From: Mycolicibacterium aubagnense
GTDB taxonomy: Bacteria; Actinomycetota; Actinomycetes; Mycobacteriales; Mycobacteriaceae
Reading direction: 5' to 3'
Length of the DNA stretch: 64,000 nt
Assembly: GCF_010730955.1 (NCBI RefSeq)
Contig: NZ_AP022577.1
Span: 5,394,001 to 5,458,000, forward strand
The notes beneath the pieces were generated by a model that saw only the letters and a program-made list of their open reading frames with translations, was not told the DNA's origin and searched no databases. Both the position numbers and the translations under genes were made by a program. Positions 17,680 through 25,336 of this stretch are shown piece after piece. Positions within the stretch are counted from its first letter, which is position 1; the number at the start of each line of letters is the position of its first letter.

Positions 17680-18879
17680 ATGTCGAAAGCCCGCGTGGTG
17701 GTGTTGGAAGTCGTCTCAGGGCATCTGTCGGTCAGCGCCGCCGCCCGCGACTACTCGATGTCCCGCCAGCACATCTACCGCCTCCTCAAGCGCTACCGCG
17801 ACAGCGGCCTCGACGCGGTCGAACCGCGGTCACGGCGTCCGGCCAGCAATCCCCGCGCGGTCAGCGATGAGGTCATCGCCGCGATCGTGCTGCTGCGCGA
17901 GAAGCTCACCGCCAACGGCCTCGACGCCGGGCCGGTGACCCTGCAAACGCACCTAGCTGAACAACAGCTCCCGGTGCCCTCGACCTCCACCATTCGCCGC
18001 ATCCTGCACCACCACGGCCTGATCACCCCGCAGCCACGCAAACGCCCCAAACGGTCCTTCCGGCGGTTCGCCGCCGAACAGCCCAATGAATGCTGGCAGT
18101 CAGACTTCACGCACTGGCCCCTGGCCGACGGCACCGACACCGAGATCCTCAACTGGCTCGATGACCATTTCCGGTATCTGCTGTACTGCACCGCATTCCG
18201 CAGTGTCAGCGTCACCGAGGTCGTGGCCAGCTTCACTACCTTGATCGACACCCACGGGCTGCCCGCATCCACCCTGACCGACAACGGATCGGTCTACACA
18301 TCACGATTCACCCACGGCCACAACGACTTCGAACGACTCATCGCCACCCTGGGAGTCAGGCAAAAGAACGGCAGCCCCGGACACCCCCAAACCCAAGGCA
18401 AAATCGAGAGGTTCCACCAAACACTCAAACGCTGGCTCGCCGCCCGCCCCCGACCAGCGACCCTGGCCGACCTGCAATGCCTGCTCGACGAATTCACCGT
18501 CATCTACAACACCGCCCGAGTGCACCGCGCATTGCCAGCGGCCACCACCCCCGCGCAGGCCTACACCACCCGACCCAAAGCCACCCCGACCGGCACCGTC
18601 GAACACTTCCGCATCCGCCACGACACCGTCGACCAATTCGGCAAACTCACCCTGCGCCACGGCAGCCGCCTGCACCACCTGGGCATCGGACGCCGCCACG
18701 CCGGCACACCCGTGCTCATCCTGGTGGCCACCAGCACCGTCACCGTGATCAGCACAACCAGCTACACCCCGATCGCCGACCACCACATCAACCCCGACCG
18801 AAACTACTGGCCCCACCAACAAAAAACCCCGGCCAAAAGGCCGGGGTTCTCTGTAACCGATGACTCGACTCATGTGTAA
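17680..18879 (+). CDS. IS481-family DDE transposase
   Basis: 399 residues, intact. The N-terminal helix-turn-helix (about 10-45, A-A-A-R-D-Y-S-M-S-R-Q-H-I-Y-R-L-L) is followed by an rve-type catalytic core with Asp in W-Q-S-D-F-T-H-W, Asp in L-T-D-N-G-S-V-Y and Glu in G-K-I-E-R-F-H-Q-T-L-K-R. The C-terminal tail V-T-D-D-S-T-H-V is encoded by the right terminal repeat, and the codons before it double as a hairpin terminator. Since nothing is broken the element may still be active. Confidence 0.95.
   Translation: MSKARVVVLEVVSGHLSVSAAARDYSMSRQHIYRLLKRYRDSGLDAVEPRSRRPASNPRAVSDEVIAAIVLLREKLTANGLDAGPVTLQTHLAEQQLPVPSTSTIRRILHHHGLITPQPRKRPKRSFRRFAAEQPNECWQSDFTHWPLADGTDTEILNWLDDHFRYLLYCTAFRSVSVTEVVASFTTLIDTHGLPASTLTDNGSVYTSRFTHGHNDFERLIATLGVRQKNGSPGHPQTQGKIERFHQTLKRWLAARPRPATLADLQCLLDEFTVIYNTARVHRALPAATTPAQAYTTRPKATPTGTVEHFRIRHDTVDQFGKLTLRHGSRLHHLGIGRRHAGTPVLILVATSTVTVISTTSYTPIADHHINPDRNYWPHQQKTPAKRPGFSVTDDSTHV
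18825..18848 (+). terminator. Terminator hairpin inside the transposase coding end
   Basis: AACCCCGGCC-AAAA-GGCCGGGGTT, perfect 10-bp arms, lies within the last 20 codons of the transposase, preceded by an A-run. The same hairpin is in the truncated copy at 17491-17514. With the A-run it could also stop transcription entering from the right. Confidence 0.8.
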
Positions 18880-18902
18880 CCCATGACTCGACTCACCACA
18901 TC

Positions 18903-18947
18903 TGTGTCCGAGGGGGGACTTGGCCACCTGCGACACGAGTTGAGACC
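18903..18947. repeat. att-like repeat copy A (left island boundary)
   Basis: TGTGTCCGAGGGGGGACTTG at 18903-18922 equals, base for base and in the same orientation, the 3' end of the tRNA-Leu gene at 49406-49425. The adjoining arm GGCCACCTGCGACACGAG resembles arms next to copies B (22.4 kb) and C (49.3 kb). The IS481 insertion abuts its left side. Confidence 0.8.
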
Positions 18948-19239
18948 TTCCAACTGAATCGCTGACTAGCGAATTTACGGCGTGAGTTGTCGAGGAGGGT
19001 GCAATCAGCGAGGGCACGACTAGGCGACCTGTCCGGTGCTGCGGACCGGCTGATTGCCTGCGCTCTCGCATTCGGCGGTCAATCACTGCGAACCACACCG
19101 TTCCAGTCGAGCGGCTGAACGAGGATCTCGGCCTCAACGACGGTTATTGCCGCCGCGATCACCGACGGAGCGTAGCTTCGGCGATGTGGATAGCCCCGGC
19201 CGCAACGATGACGCGGCGACCTAGACTCCGTTCGGTCGG

Positions 19240-20142
19240 ATGATGGATAGTCGAAACGCCCACCTCGAGGCGCTGCCCGGCAGGGTGTTCCGCGACTGGT
19301 TCGAACAGCTCAACCGCGCGTCCGGCGTCTTCGCTGGTAACAGCGTCGAGCTCGAAAAGCATTTCACGCAGTTCGTCGGCAAACAAATGTTCGTAAGTGA
19401 ACTGCCTGATGATTTCGGGACCGAAGCTGCCCGCCTGCTGCATAACTACCTCGCCGCCCTGGCGACGCTCCGCGACGTTATGCGCGGCATCCACCGTCGA
19501 GTGTGGCCGGAACGCCACGCACCGGGCACCGAGGACAAGCGCACGAGATGGGAGGTGGAGGTGTGGACGCCAAAGGTTGGCAAACTGCTGAGCGACGAGC
19601 CGACCACGTTTCTGGTTGACCTGCGGAACTACTCTCTGCACTACGCCATCCCCGTCACATCTATGACAACCAATTGGTCCAATACCGGCGGCGGTGGCCC
19701 GATGGCGCTATGGAACACCATCACGGTCAACCGGACTGAGTTGCTCAAGTGGGACGGCTGGCGGTCGAAAGGGCGCAAGTACATCACGTCGCACACTGGT
19801 GACAATGTCGACGTCATGACTCCCATCGCGACTTACTCGACCAGAGTGCGCGAATTCTTCGGTTGGTTCTGGCAGCAGGTCGAAGACTCAAGACGTATCG
19901 ATATCCTCGAATACCGTTATAAGTCAATGGAGTTTGGTCTTTACCTTCAGCTGGATGCAGTGCTCGCGCAATTCGGGCCAGACGGCCGCAGCGTTCTGAG
20001 ACCGCAGCTCGCCAGAGCGCGTCTTGAGCGCGCTGAATTCGGAACGCACGGCTGGCGACTCATCACCCTGGATCAGGACGGCGAATGGGTTGTCGGTGAG
20101 CGAGACCCTGATTGGCCTCCCTTACCAACCAGCCCGCGATGA
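19240..20142 (+). CDS. Uncharacterised protein with HEPN-like motif, partner of a TIR protein
   Basis: 300 residues, mostly helical in the first half. D-L-R129-N130-Y-S-L-H134-Y matches the R-[N/D/H]-x3-H signature of HEPN ribonucleases, in a helical context as expected (V-F-L-V-D-L-R-N then H-Y-A-I-P). The second half has W/F-rich strands (F-F-G-W-F-W-Q-Q) that I do not recognise. No signal or membrane segment. The TIR gene starts 104 bases downstream on the same strand, and both lie on a small tRNA-bounded islet, so a two-gene defence system is plausible. The motif is short, and the HEPN call is an inference. Codon use is less GC-biased than in core genes. Confidence 0.55.
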   Translation: MMDSRNAHLEALPGRVFRDWFEQLNRASGVFAGNSVELEKHFTQFVGKQMFVSELPDDFGTEAARLLHNYLAALATLRDVMRGIHRRVWPERHAPGTEDKRTRWEVEVWTPKVGKLLSDEPTTFLVDLRNYSLHYAIPVTSMTTNWSNTGGGGPMALWNTITVNRTELLKWDGWRSKGRKYITSHTGDNVDVMTPIATYSTRVREFFGWFWQQVEDSRRIDILEYRYKSMEFGLYLQLDAVLAQFGPDGRSVLRPQLARARLERAEFGTHGWRLITLDQDGEWVVGERDPDWPPLPTSPR

Positions 20143-20245
20143 CTGCGATCTCTTTTTCGAGGTTGTTGACCGTCGAAATTCGTTCAGAAGTGCCCCATCC
20201 GTTGAGGTCAGCATCGCCACGTCGTCGGGGCCTATGTAGGACGAC

Positions 20246-21745
20246 ATGTCGAGCGGGCCTCGCTGGCCCGATCGGTTCGGTGCCGCGGGCAATAATGCAG
20301 TGCATGACTGGAACTGCTGGGTGCGTTTGCTAATGCTGTACGACGCTTTCATAAGCCACGCCAGCGAGGACAAAGACGACTTCGTGCGACCCCTCGCGGA
20401 GCGACTGCGGGACGAGCACATCGAGGTCTGGTATGACGAGTTCACCCTTCGAATAGGAGACTCGCTCCGCAGGTCGATTGACAAAGGTCTGGCTCAGTCG
20501 CGGTTCGGTATCGTGGTTCTGAGTCCTAGCTTTTTCGGGAAGAGCTGGCCCCAATGGGAACTTGACGGGCTGGTCGCACGCGACATTCAAACTGGGGGAG
20601 TGTTGCTGCCGGTCTGGCACGGCGTCAACAGGGACGAGATCATCGCTTTTTCACCACCGCTTGCCGACAAGTTCGCCGTTTCAAGCGCGAGCGGGATTGA
20701 CCAGGTGGTTCGCCAACTCTGTGAAGTTATCCGACCCCAGGGCTCGACCCTCGTCATAGCGCGCGACCATCTCATCGACATGGGCTACAGCCCGCCAGTA
20801 GTGACAGATGACTGGTGGCTCGACGTAGCGGCAGCGTCTGAATCGAATGACATGGAAGGGGATTGGCAGGAACCGATGGGCTGGGGTAGGTGGGGCTTCC
20901 CGTTGCCCGAGAGCTCGACTGAACCCGCAAAGCGCGGATACCGGCTCGCCTGGGCGGCAGCTCAGATGGAATGGCAGAAGGTCGCTGCCAGGGCGCCCAT
21001 AACCCAGGTGACGCCCCCGGAGGAAGTGCACCGGTTCATCGAGGAGACACCAGGGCTTGAGGCGGCGTGCCATGCCTTTCCCCGGTATCTCATTGCCTAC
21101 GCACCGCAGCTGGCCATCCCTGGGTTTGGCGGCCAGTTTGAGTTGGAGCTGCAGCGCTTATACGAGGAGTCGTTGGCCAGGGGACTCGAGAGTCGGAAGC
21201 GGAAGGATCGAGCTGGAAGCGGGTTGACTGACGACGGATTGCCACCCCGGTGCGATGACGAGTATGTGTTCCGGGATCCCGAATTCGGCAGGTATAGCGC
21301 TGGGCATATTGCGTGCGGATTTGTTCAGGGCAACTATGTTTCGAACGGGCCGCCAATGCGCTTCTACGAAGACCCCGAGTACATCGCGTGGCTGCTGTCG
21401 GAGCGCAGCACTTTTCTTCCCGAGCGCGTGCGAGCGGTCCTCACGGCGGGCATGGCGGAATGGGGCGTTTGGCCTTGGAACGAGTGGGAATTGAATCGGC
21501 TCGAACAAGACTTCGGATACGGTCGTGGAGGCTCCGATGGCCAACTTGAGCGGGAACTGCTCGAAGCGAAATCGCCGGAAGATTTCCGTCCCAGCGCGGA
21601 GGCCGTTGCGGACGCCGTACATCGGATGGCTTTCAGCGCTTGGCTGCTGGACCTCCCAGAGAGCGGAAGCGAGCTAGCTTCTCGGCTGTTGGCTCCCGAA
21701 TTCCTCGGACCGTACTTTGCCGATCGAGCAGCTCGGCGCATGTAG
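20246..21745 (+). CDS. TIR-domain protein, probable NAD-degrading defence effector
   Basis: 499 residues from ATG 20246 (AGGA seven bases upstream); ATG 20333 would start directly at M-L-Y-D-A-F-I-S-H and is a real alternative. The TIR domain covers about 32-165: Y-D-A-F-I-S-H-A-S-E-D, then D-E-F-T-L-R-I-G-D-S-L, then S-P-S-F-F-G-K-S-W-P-Q-W-E105-L. E105 is where catalytic TIR NADases have their Glu. The remaining 330 residues are unrelated to anything I recognise, rich in Trp and Glu, and could sense infection. Bacterial TIR enzymes deplete NAD or make cyclic ADP-ribose signals during abortive infection. The upstream gene carries a HEPN-like motif. Confidence 0.8.
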   Translation: MSSGPRWPDRFGAAGNNAVHDWNCWVRLLMLYDAFISHASEDKDDFVRPLAERLRDEHIEVWYDEFTLRIGDSLRRSIDKGLAQSRFGIVVLSPSFFGKSWPQWELDGLVARDIQTGGVLLPVWHGVNRDEIIAFSPPLADKFAVSSASGIDQVVRQLCEVIRPQGSTLVIARDHLIDMGYSPPVVTDDWWLDVAAASESNDMEGDWQEPMGWGRWGFPLPESSTEPAKRGYRLAWAAAQMEWQKVAARAPITQVTPPEEVHRFIEETPGLEAACHAFPRYLIAYAPQLAIPGFGGQFELELQRLYEESLARGLESRKRKDRAGSGLTDDGLPPRCDDEYVFRDPEFGRYSAGHIACGFVQGNYVSNGPPMRFYEDPEYIAWLLSERSTFLPERVRAVLTAGMAEWGVWPWNEWELNRLEQDFGYGRGGSDGQLERELLEAKSPEDFRPSAEAVADAVHRMAFSAWLLDLPESGSELASRLLAPEFLGPYFADRAARRM

Positions 21746-21747
21746 AA

Positions 21748-22380
21748 AGTGGCCTGGACGTCAACTTCGGCCCGTGGGCGCAGGGCGGCATGGCCTCGTC
21801 GGCGGCTGCGACAGCCAACATCAGCGCGCAGGGCCTGATAGGGCTCGATCCATCGGCTGCACTCAACGCGCTCGCCGAGGTCATCGCCAACGGAACCGGA
21901 CAGGCCGCCGTTATCAAGGCCAATTGGCAGCGTGCCGCGAAGGTGCTGGGCAGCTCGCGTCCACCGATCCTCGAACTGGTGCTGCCGAGCGCCGTTTCAG
22001 ATGTGACCGGGGATAGCGAGTTGCTCAAGAAGCTGATGGAGATTCCGGTGTCACAGCGGACCGGTTTTGTCGCCGAGTTCCTCCAGCATGAGGTGCAGAA
22101 TTTCCTGCGACTGGCACAGCCGCCGGCCGCCACCAGCCGGTTCCTGGACCTGGGCACCGACTCGCTGATGGCGGTCGAGCTTCGCAACCGGCTGCATAGC
22201 CAGTTCGGCGGCAAATTCACGATCAACGCGACTGCGGTATTCGACTACCCGACCATCGGCGAGCTCGCCGAGCATCTCGCAAGTCAGCTGGCCGAGTCGG
22301 AATTGGGTTCGGGCGAGGCGGAATTGGTTGCAGTGCCGGAGTCGAGCCCGGAATCGGTTGCCGGGCCAGAGTTGAGTTGA
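21748..22380 (+). pseudogene. C-terminal fragment of a type I polyketide synthase
   Basis: From S-G-L-D-V-N-F-G-P-W at 21748 the frame reads as the end of a ketoreductase domain (A-N-I-S-A-Q-G-L-I-G-L-D-P), an inter-domain linker, and an acyl carrier domain with the phosphopantetheine Ser in L-G-T-D-S-L-M-A-V-E-L-R-N-R-L, ending at a stop. About 210 residues of a protein normally over 2000 long; no start or upstream domains are present. It begins three bases after the TIR stop, so the deletion or insertion that brought the TIR gene cut the synthase. Confidence 0.88.
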
Positions 22381-22411
22381 TGCTCGACGGGTGCCGGGAT
22401 CTGCAGCTGAG

Positions 22412-22459
22412 GAAAATTGTGTGCGAGGGGGACTTGCCCACCTACGACGGGCTGTGACC
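22412..22459. repeat. att-like repeat copy B (internal boundary)
   Basis: GAAAATTGTGT-GCGAGGGGG-ACTTG at 22412-22436 differs from the tRNA-Leu border (49400-49425) by one substitution and one missing G. It carries the left flank seen at the tRNA (GAAAATTGTG) and the right arm seen at copy A (CCCACCTACGACGGG), as expected of a junction between two tandem elements. Confidence 0.7.
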
Positions 22460-22525
22460 TGGCGAATCGGTATCTGATCGTGGTCCGTGCTGGGGTTGAG
22501 CCACGTCTGATGTCGAGCGGTCGGA

Positions 22526-22680
22526 TTACGCGTCGAGTTGGGCGGGGGCGACTCGACACCCGGCGGCTTGGGCTCCGGTGTGCAGGCGTCTATCCCAAAC
22601 GGCGAGGATCAGGCCGGGGTCGCCGACCGCCAACGCGCTGGCCAGATGGACAGCTCCGGTGGAGTCCCGGGCGGATCTTC
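22526..22680 (-). pseudogene. VapC (PIN-domain) toxin C-terminal relic
   Basis: The minus frame ending at TAA 22526-22528 encodes R-D-S-T-G-A-V-H-L-A-S-A-L-A-V-G-D-P-G then L-A-V-W-D-R-R-L-H-T-G-A-Q-A-A-G. This matches the last helices and strand of VapC PIN-domain RNases (x-A-x-H-L-A-x-A-L and T/V-x-D-x-R-L). The N-terminal catalytic part, a start codon and a VapB gene are absent. About 50 residues remain. Confidence 0.7.
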
Positions 22681-22801
22681 CATCTGTGTAGCTAAAACTG
22701 TGTTGCTGCGCTCACCGGATGGCCGAGGAGTCGTGTCAGGTTAGGTGGACACGGTTCTACGTCGCCGACGCGAACCGTCTCGGCGCGGTGCCACGCCGAC
22801 A

Positions 22802-24228
22802 GGTTGCGTCCATCAAGGTGGTGTACGAGTCGGACCTGATCAGCGGTACCGGCGTGTCGTAGCCGAGTGATTGAAGGTCATCGCGTGATTCTTCGAGAGA
22901 CCGTCCAAAGTCACTCGAGCAAAGGAATCGACGCGATGACCACTGCCCACAATATCGATCTGCCCACTGTGCTGGCCGAACGACTCACCACTGCCCATCC
23001 CGACGTGCTGCGCGAGCTGCTGGCCACGTTCATCCACACCCTGATGGGCGCCGAAGCCGACGCCCTATGCGGTGCCGGCTACGGCGAACGCTCGGCTGAG
23101 CGCACCAATTCCCGCAACGGCTACCGACACCGTCAATTCGACACCCGTGCAGGGACTTTGGATCTTGCGATCCCGAAGCTGCGGCAAGGATCCTACTTCC
23201 CGGACTGGCTGCTGGAGCGCCGTAAACGCGCCGAGCGGGCCCTGACCACGGTGGTGGCGACGTGTTACCTGCTTGGTGTCTCGACGCGGCGGATGGACAA
23301 GCTGGTCGAGACCCTGGGCATCACGTCGTTGTCGAAGTCGCAGGTGTCGGTGATGGCCAAGGAACTCGACGCCGCCGTGGAGGCGTTCCGGACCCGGCCG
23401 CTCGATGCCGGCCCGTATACGTTCGTCGCTGCGGACGCTCTGGTGCTCAAGGTGCGTGAAGCCGGCCGGGTGGTCAACGTGCACGCCCTGATCGCCGTCG
23501 GGGTCAACGCCGAGGGCTACCGCGAGATCCTGGGAATCGATGTCACGACCGCTGAGGACGGGGCGGGCTGGTTGACGTTCTGGCGGTCGTTGACCGCCCG
23601 CGGCCTGTCCGGGGTCAAACTGGTCACCAGCGACGCCCACGCCGGGCTGGTCGCCGCCATCGGGGCCACCCTGCCCGGAGCGGCGTGGCAGCGCTGCAGA
23701 ACCCACTACACGACCAACCTGATGTCCGTCACTCCCAGAGTTCGTGGCCCTGGGTGCGCACCCTGCTGCACTCGGTGTTCGACCAACCTGACGCTGAATC
23801 CGTTGCTGCTCAATATGATCGGATCATCGACGCATTGTCCGACAAGCTGCCCAATGTCGCCGATCACCTCGAAGCGGCGCGGCCGGATCTGCTGGCGTTC
23901 ACCGCGTTCCCCAAGCAGATCTGGCGCCAGATCTGGAGCAACAATCCCCAGGAACGACTCAACAAGGAGATCCGCCGGCGCACCGACGTCGTGGGCATCT
24001 TCCCCGACCGCGCGGCCCTGATCCGTCTCGTCGGAGCAGTGCTGGCCGAACAACACGACGAATGGGCCGAGTCGCGGCGCTACCTCGGCCTCGACGTTCT
24101 GAGCAAATCACGCACCGTCAACGACACCCCAACCGAACAGGAGGCTACCCCCGCGGCACTGCCCGCCTGACCCAACTACCTCGAAGAATCACACGACGAC
24201 GTCATACACCACGTCCCTGGACTTGACC
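22802..24228 (+). mobile_element. IS256-family element, copy 1
   Basis: 1427 bp. The boundaries were set by comparison with the inverted copy at 25331-26757, with which identity stops exactly at both ends. Imperfect terminal inverted repeats of about 28 bp begin GGTTGCGTCCA and GGTCAAGTCCA. An 8-bp target duplication CGCCGACA flanks it at 22794-22801 and 24229-24236. The transposase gene has a one-base deletion. Confidence 0.93.
22936..24170 (+). pseudogene. IS256-family transposase, frameshifted (copy 1)
   Basis: Starts at ATG 22936 (M-T-T-A-H-N-I-D-L-P) after AAAGGA and reads as mutator-type transposase through V-A-A-D-A-L-V-L-K (first Asp) and V-T-S-D-A-H-A-G (second Asp). Near 23736 copy 1 has CCCAGAG where copy 2 has CCCAAGAG; the lost A shifts the frame before the catalytic Glu region (N-P-Q-E-R-L-N-K-E-I), which continues in another frame to 24170. 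Full length would be about 411 residues. Probably inactive unless the indel is a sequencing error. Confidence 0.9.
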
Positions 24229-24337
24229 CGCCGACACTCTCGATGGAGAAGAGGCGACTCGACGCTGCGCGGCTAGGTTGATGGCTGGCTTGATCTCGAC
24301 GAGTAACGGGCGTTCGCCAACATCTTTGGTGTGGTGA

Positions 24338-25336
24338 TCAGTGATCGAGGTGGTCCGTAGTCGCGATATAGGCTCCGGGAGGGGTACCGGTCCAGCGTCG
24401 GAATGCCCGGCGGAAGGCGCTGGGTTCGGAGTAGCCCAACCGGGTCGCCAGTGCGTCGATTGTCTCGTCGCCGCGAGTGAGGCTTTCAATTGCGCGGTCC
24501 CGCAGAATCTGCTCCTGGATTAACCGGAAGGTGGTGTCTTCCGCGCTGAGCCGACGGCGTAAATGCTGTGGGCTCAAGCATAACCGCGCCGCCACCTTGT
24601 CGGCGGAGAGCCAGGGGCCGCCTTGGTTGCGCTCCAAAATGCGGCGCACCCGGTGTGCTGTACTCGCGACGTATTCGCGCCGGGCGAAGATGTCGGCAGG
24701 GAAGTTTCTGATGAATTGCTTCAGCTCGGAATCGGTGTGGACTATCGGCATCTGTAGGTACCTGTTGTCGAAACTCAGTGCGGTGCGCCGCGCACCAAAG
24801 CTCGGACGTATTCCGAATACCGTTGGATAGTCTCCGTCATAGGGTGTTTCGGGGTACGGGAGTTCGACGGAGTGTAGTCGAATTTGGTGGGTGATCAGCC
24901 ATGACGCGAACCGATGTATGACAGCAAGGCCAATGTCCACAATGACTGGATCCAACCTGGCGGCGAAGTCCATATCGATTTCGAATCGCGCGAGGTGTGT
25001 ATCCGGTTCGTCAACAAGTCTGGTTGGCACGCCAGTGCTTATACGGATGAATTCCCCTAGACGTGCTAGCGCGGTACGCAGGTCTGGAGTGTGGATCACG
25101 CCCAGAGTGACCATCTGGAAGGTCCCCCGCGGGATAGAACGCGGGGCTAGGCCGAATAGTTCGTCATCGGTGTGATGCCACAAGAGCTGGGCCATCTGGA
25201 CGACCTGGTCTGAGGTTACCCGGGCCAGGTCGTGGCTAATCAGCGCAGGGTTAATGACCTCAGTCAGCGGTCCCGCCAGGTCGATGCCGTTAGCTCGTGC
25301 GGTCTCCAACGCCGCGCGAACGAACTGGATGGTCAA
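24338..25336 (-). CDS. AraC-family regulator, 5' end replaced by an IS256 end
   Basis: 332 residues as read from TTG 25336. The C-terminal AraC DNA-binding domain (about 235-325) has two helix-turn-helix units: S-A-D-K-V-A-A-R-L-C-L-S-P-Q-H-L-R-R-R-L and the second ending G-Y-S-E-P-S-A-F-R-R-A-F-R-R-W-T-G. The N-terminal part fits the OruR-type ligand-binding domain. IS256 copy 2 inserted in codon 5 or 10 of the native gene; the native start now lies at 26758-26786, beyond the IS. The last bases of the IS supply TTG-ACC in frame, so the product would begin M-T-I-Q-F instead of native M-A-I-Q-F. Whether it is expressed depends on a promoter in the IS. Confidence 0.88.
   Translation of the reverse strand: MTIQFVRAALETARANGIDLAGPLTEVINPALISHDLARVTSDQVVQMAQLLWHHTDDELFGLAPRSIPRGTFQMVTLGVIHTPDLRTALARLGEFIRISTGVPTRLVDEPDTHLARFEIDMDFAARLDPVIVDIGLAVIHRFASWLITHQIRLHSVELPYPETPYDGDYPTVFGIRPSFGARRTALSFDNRYLQMPIVHTDSELKQFIRNFPADIFARREYVASTAHRVRRILERNQGGPWLSADKVAARLCLSPQHLRRRLSAEDTTFRLIQEQILRDRAIESLTRGDETIDALATRLGYSEPSAFRRAFRRWTGTPPGAYIATTDHLDH

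Larger units (their letters stand above)
17583..18900 (+). mobile_element. Complete IS481-family insertion sequence
   Basis: 1318 bp. The ends are imperfect inverted repeats of about 50 bp, each built from two iterations of a 21-mer close to TGAGTCGNGTCATRGGTKACA; a further direct iteration lies at 17649-17669, just before the transposase start. Left iterations are at 17588-17608 and 17611-17631; right ones occupy about 18852-18897 in inverse orientation. One intact transposase gene fills the element. It sits between the tail of an identical copy and an att-like sequence. Confidence 0.9.
22381..22801. other. 421-bp junction region before IS256 copy 1
   Basis: Holds att-like copy B (22412-22459) and a minus-strand VapC relic (22526-22680). 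The last 120 bases show no gene and are interrupted by the IS256 insertion at 22802. Confidence 0.6.
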
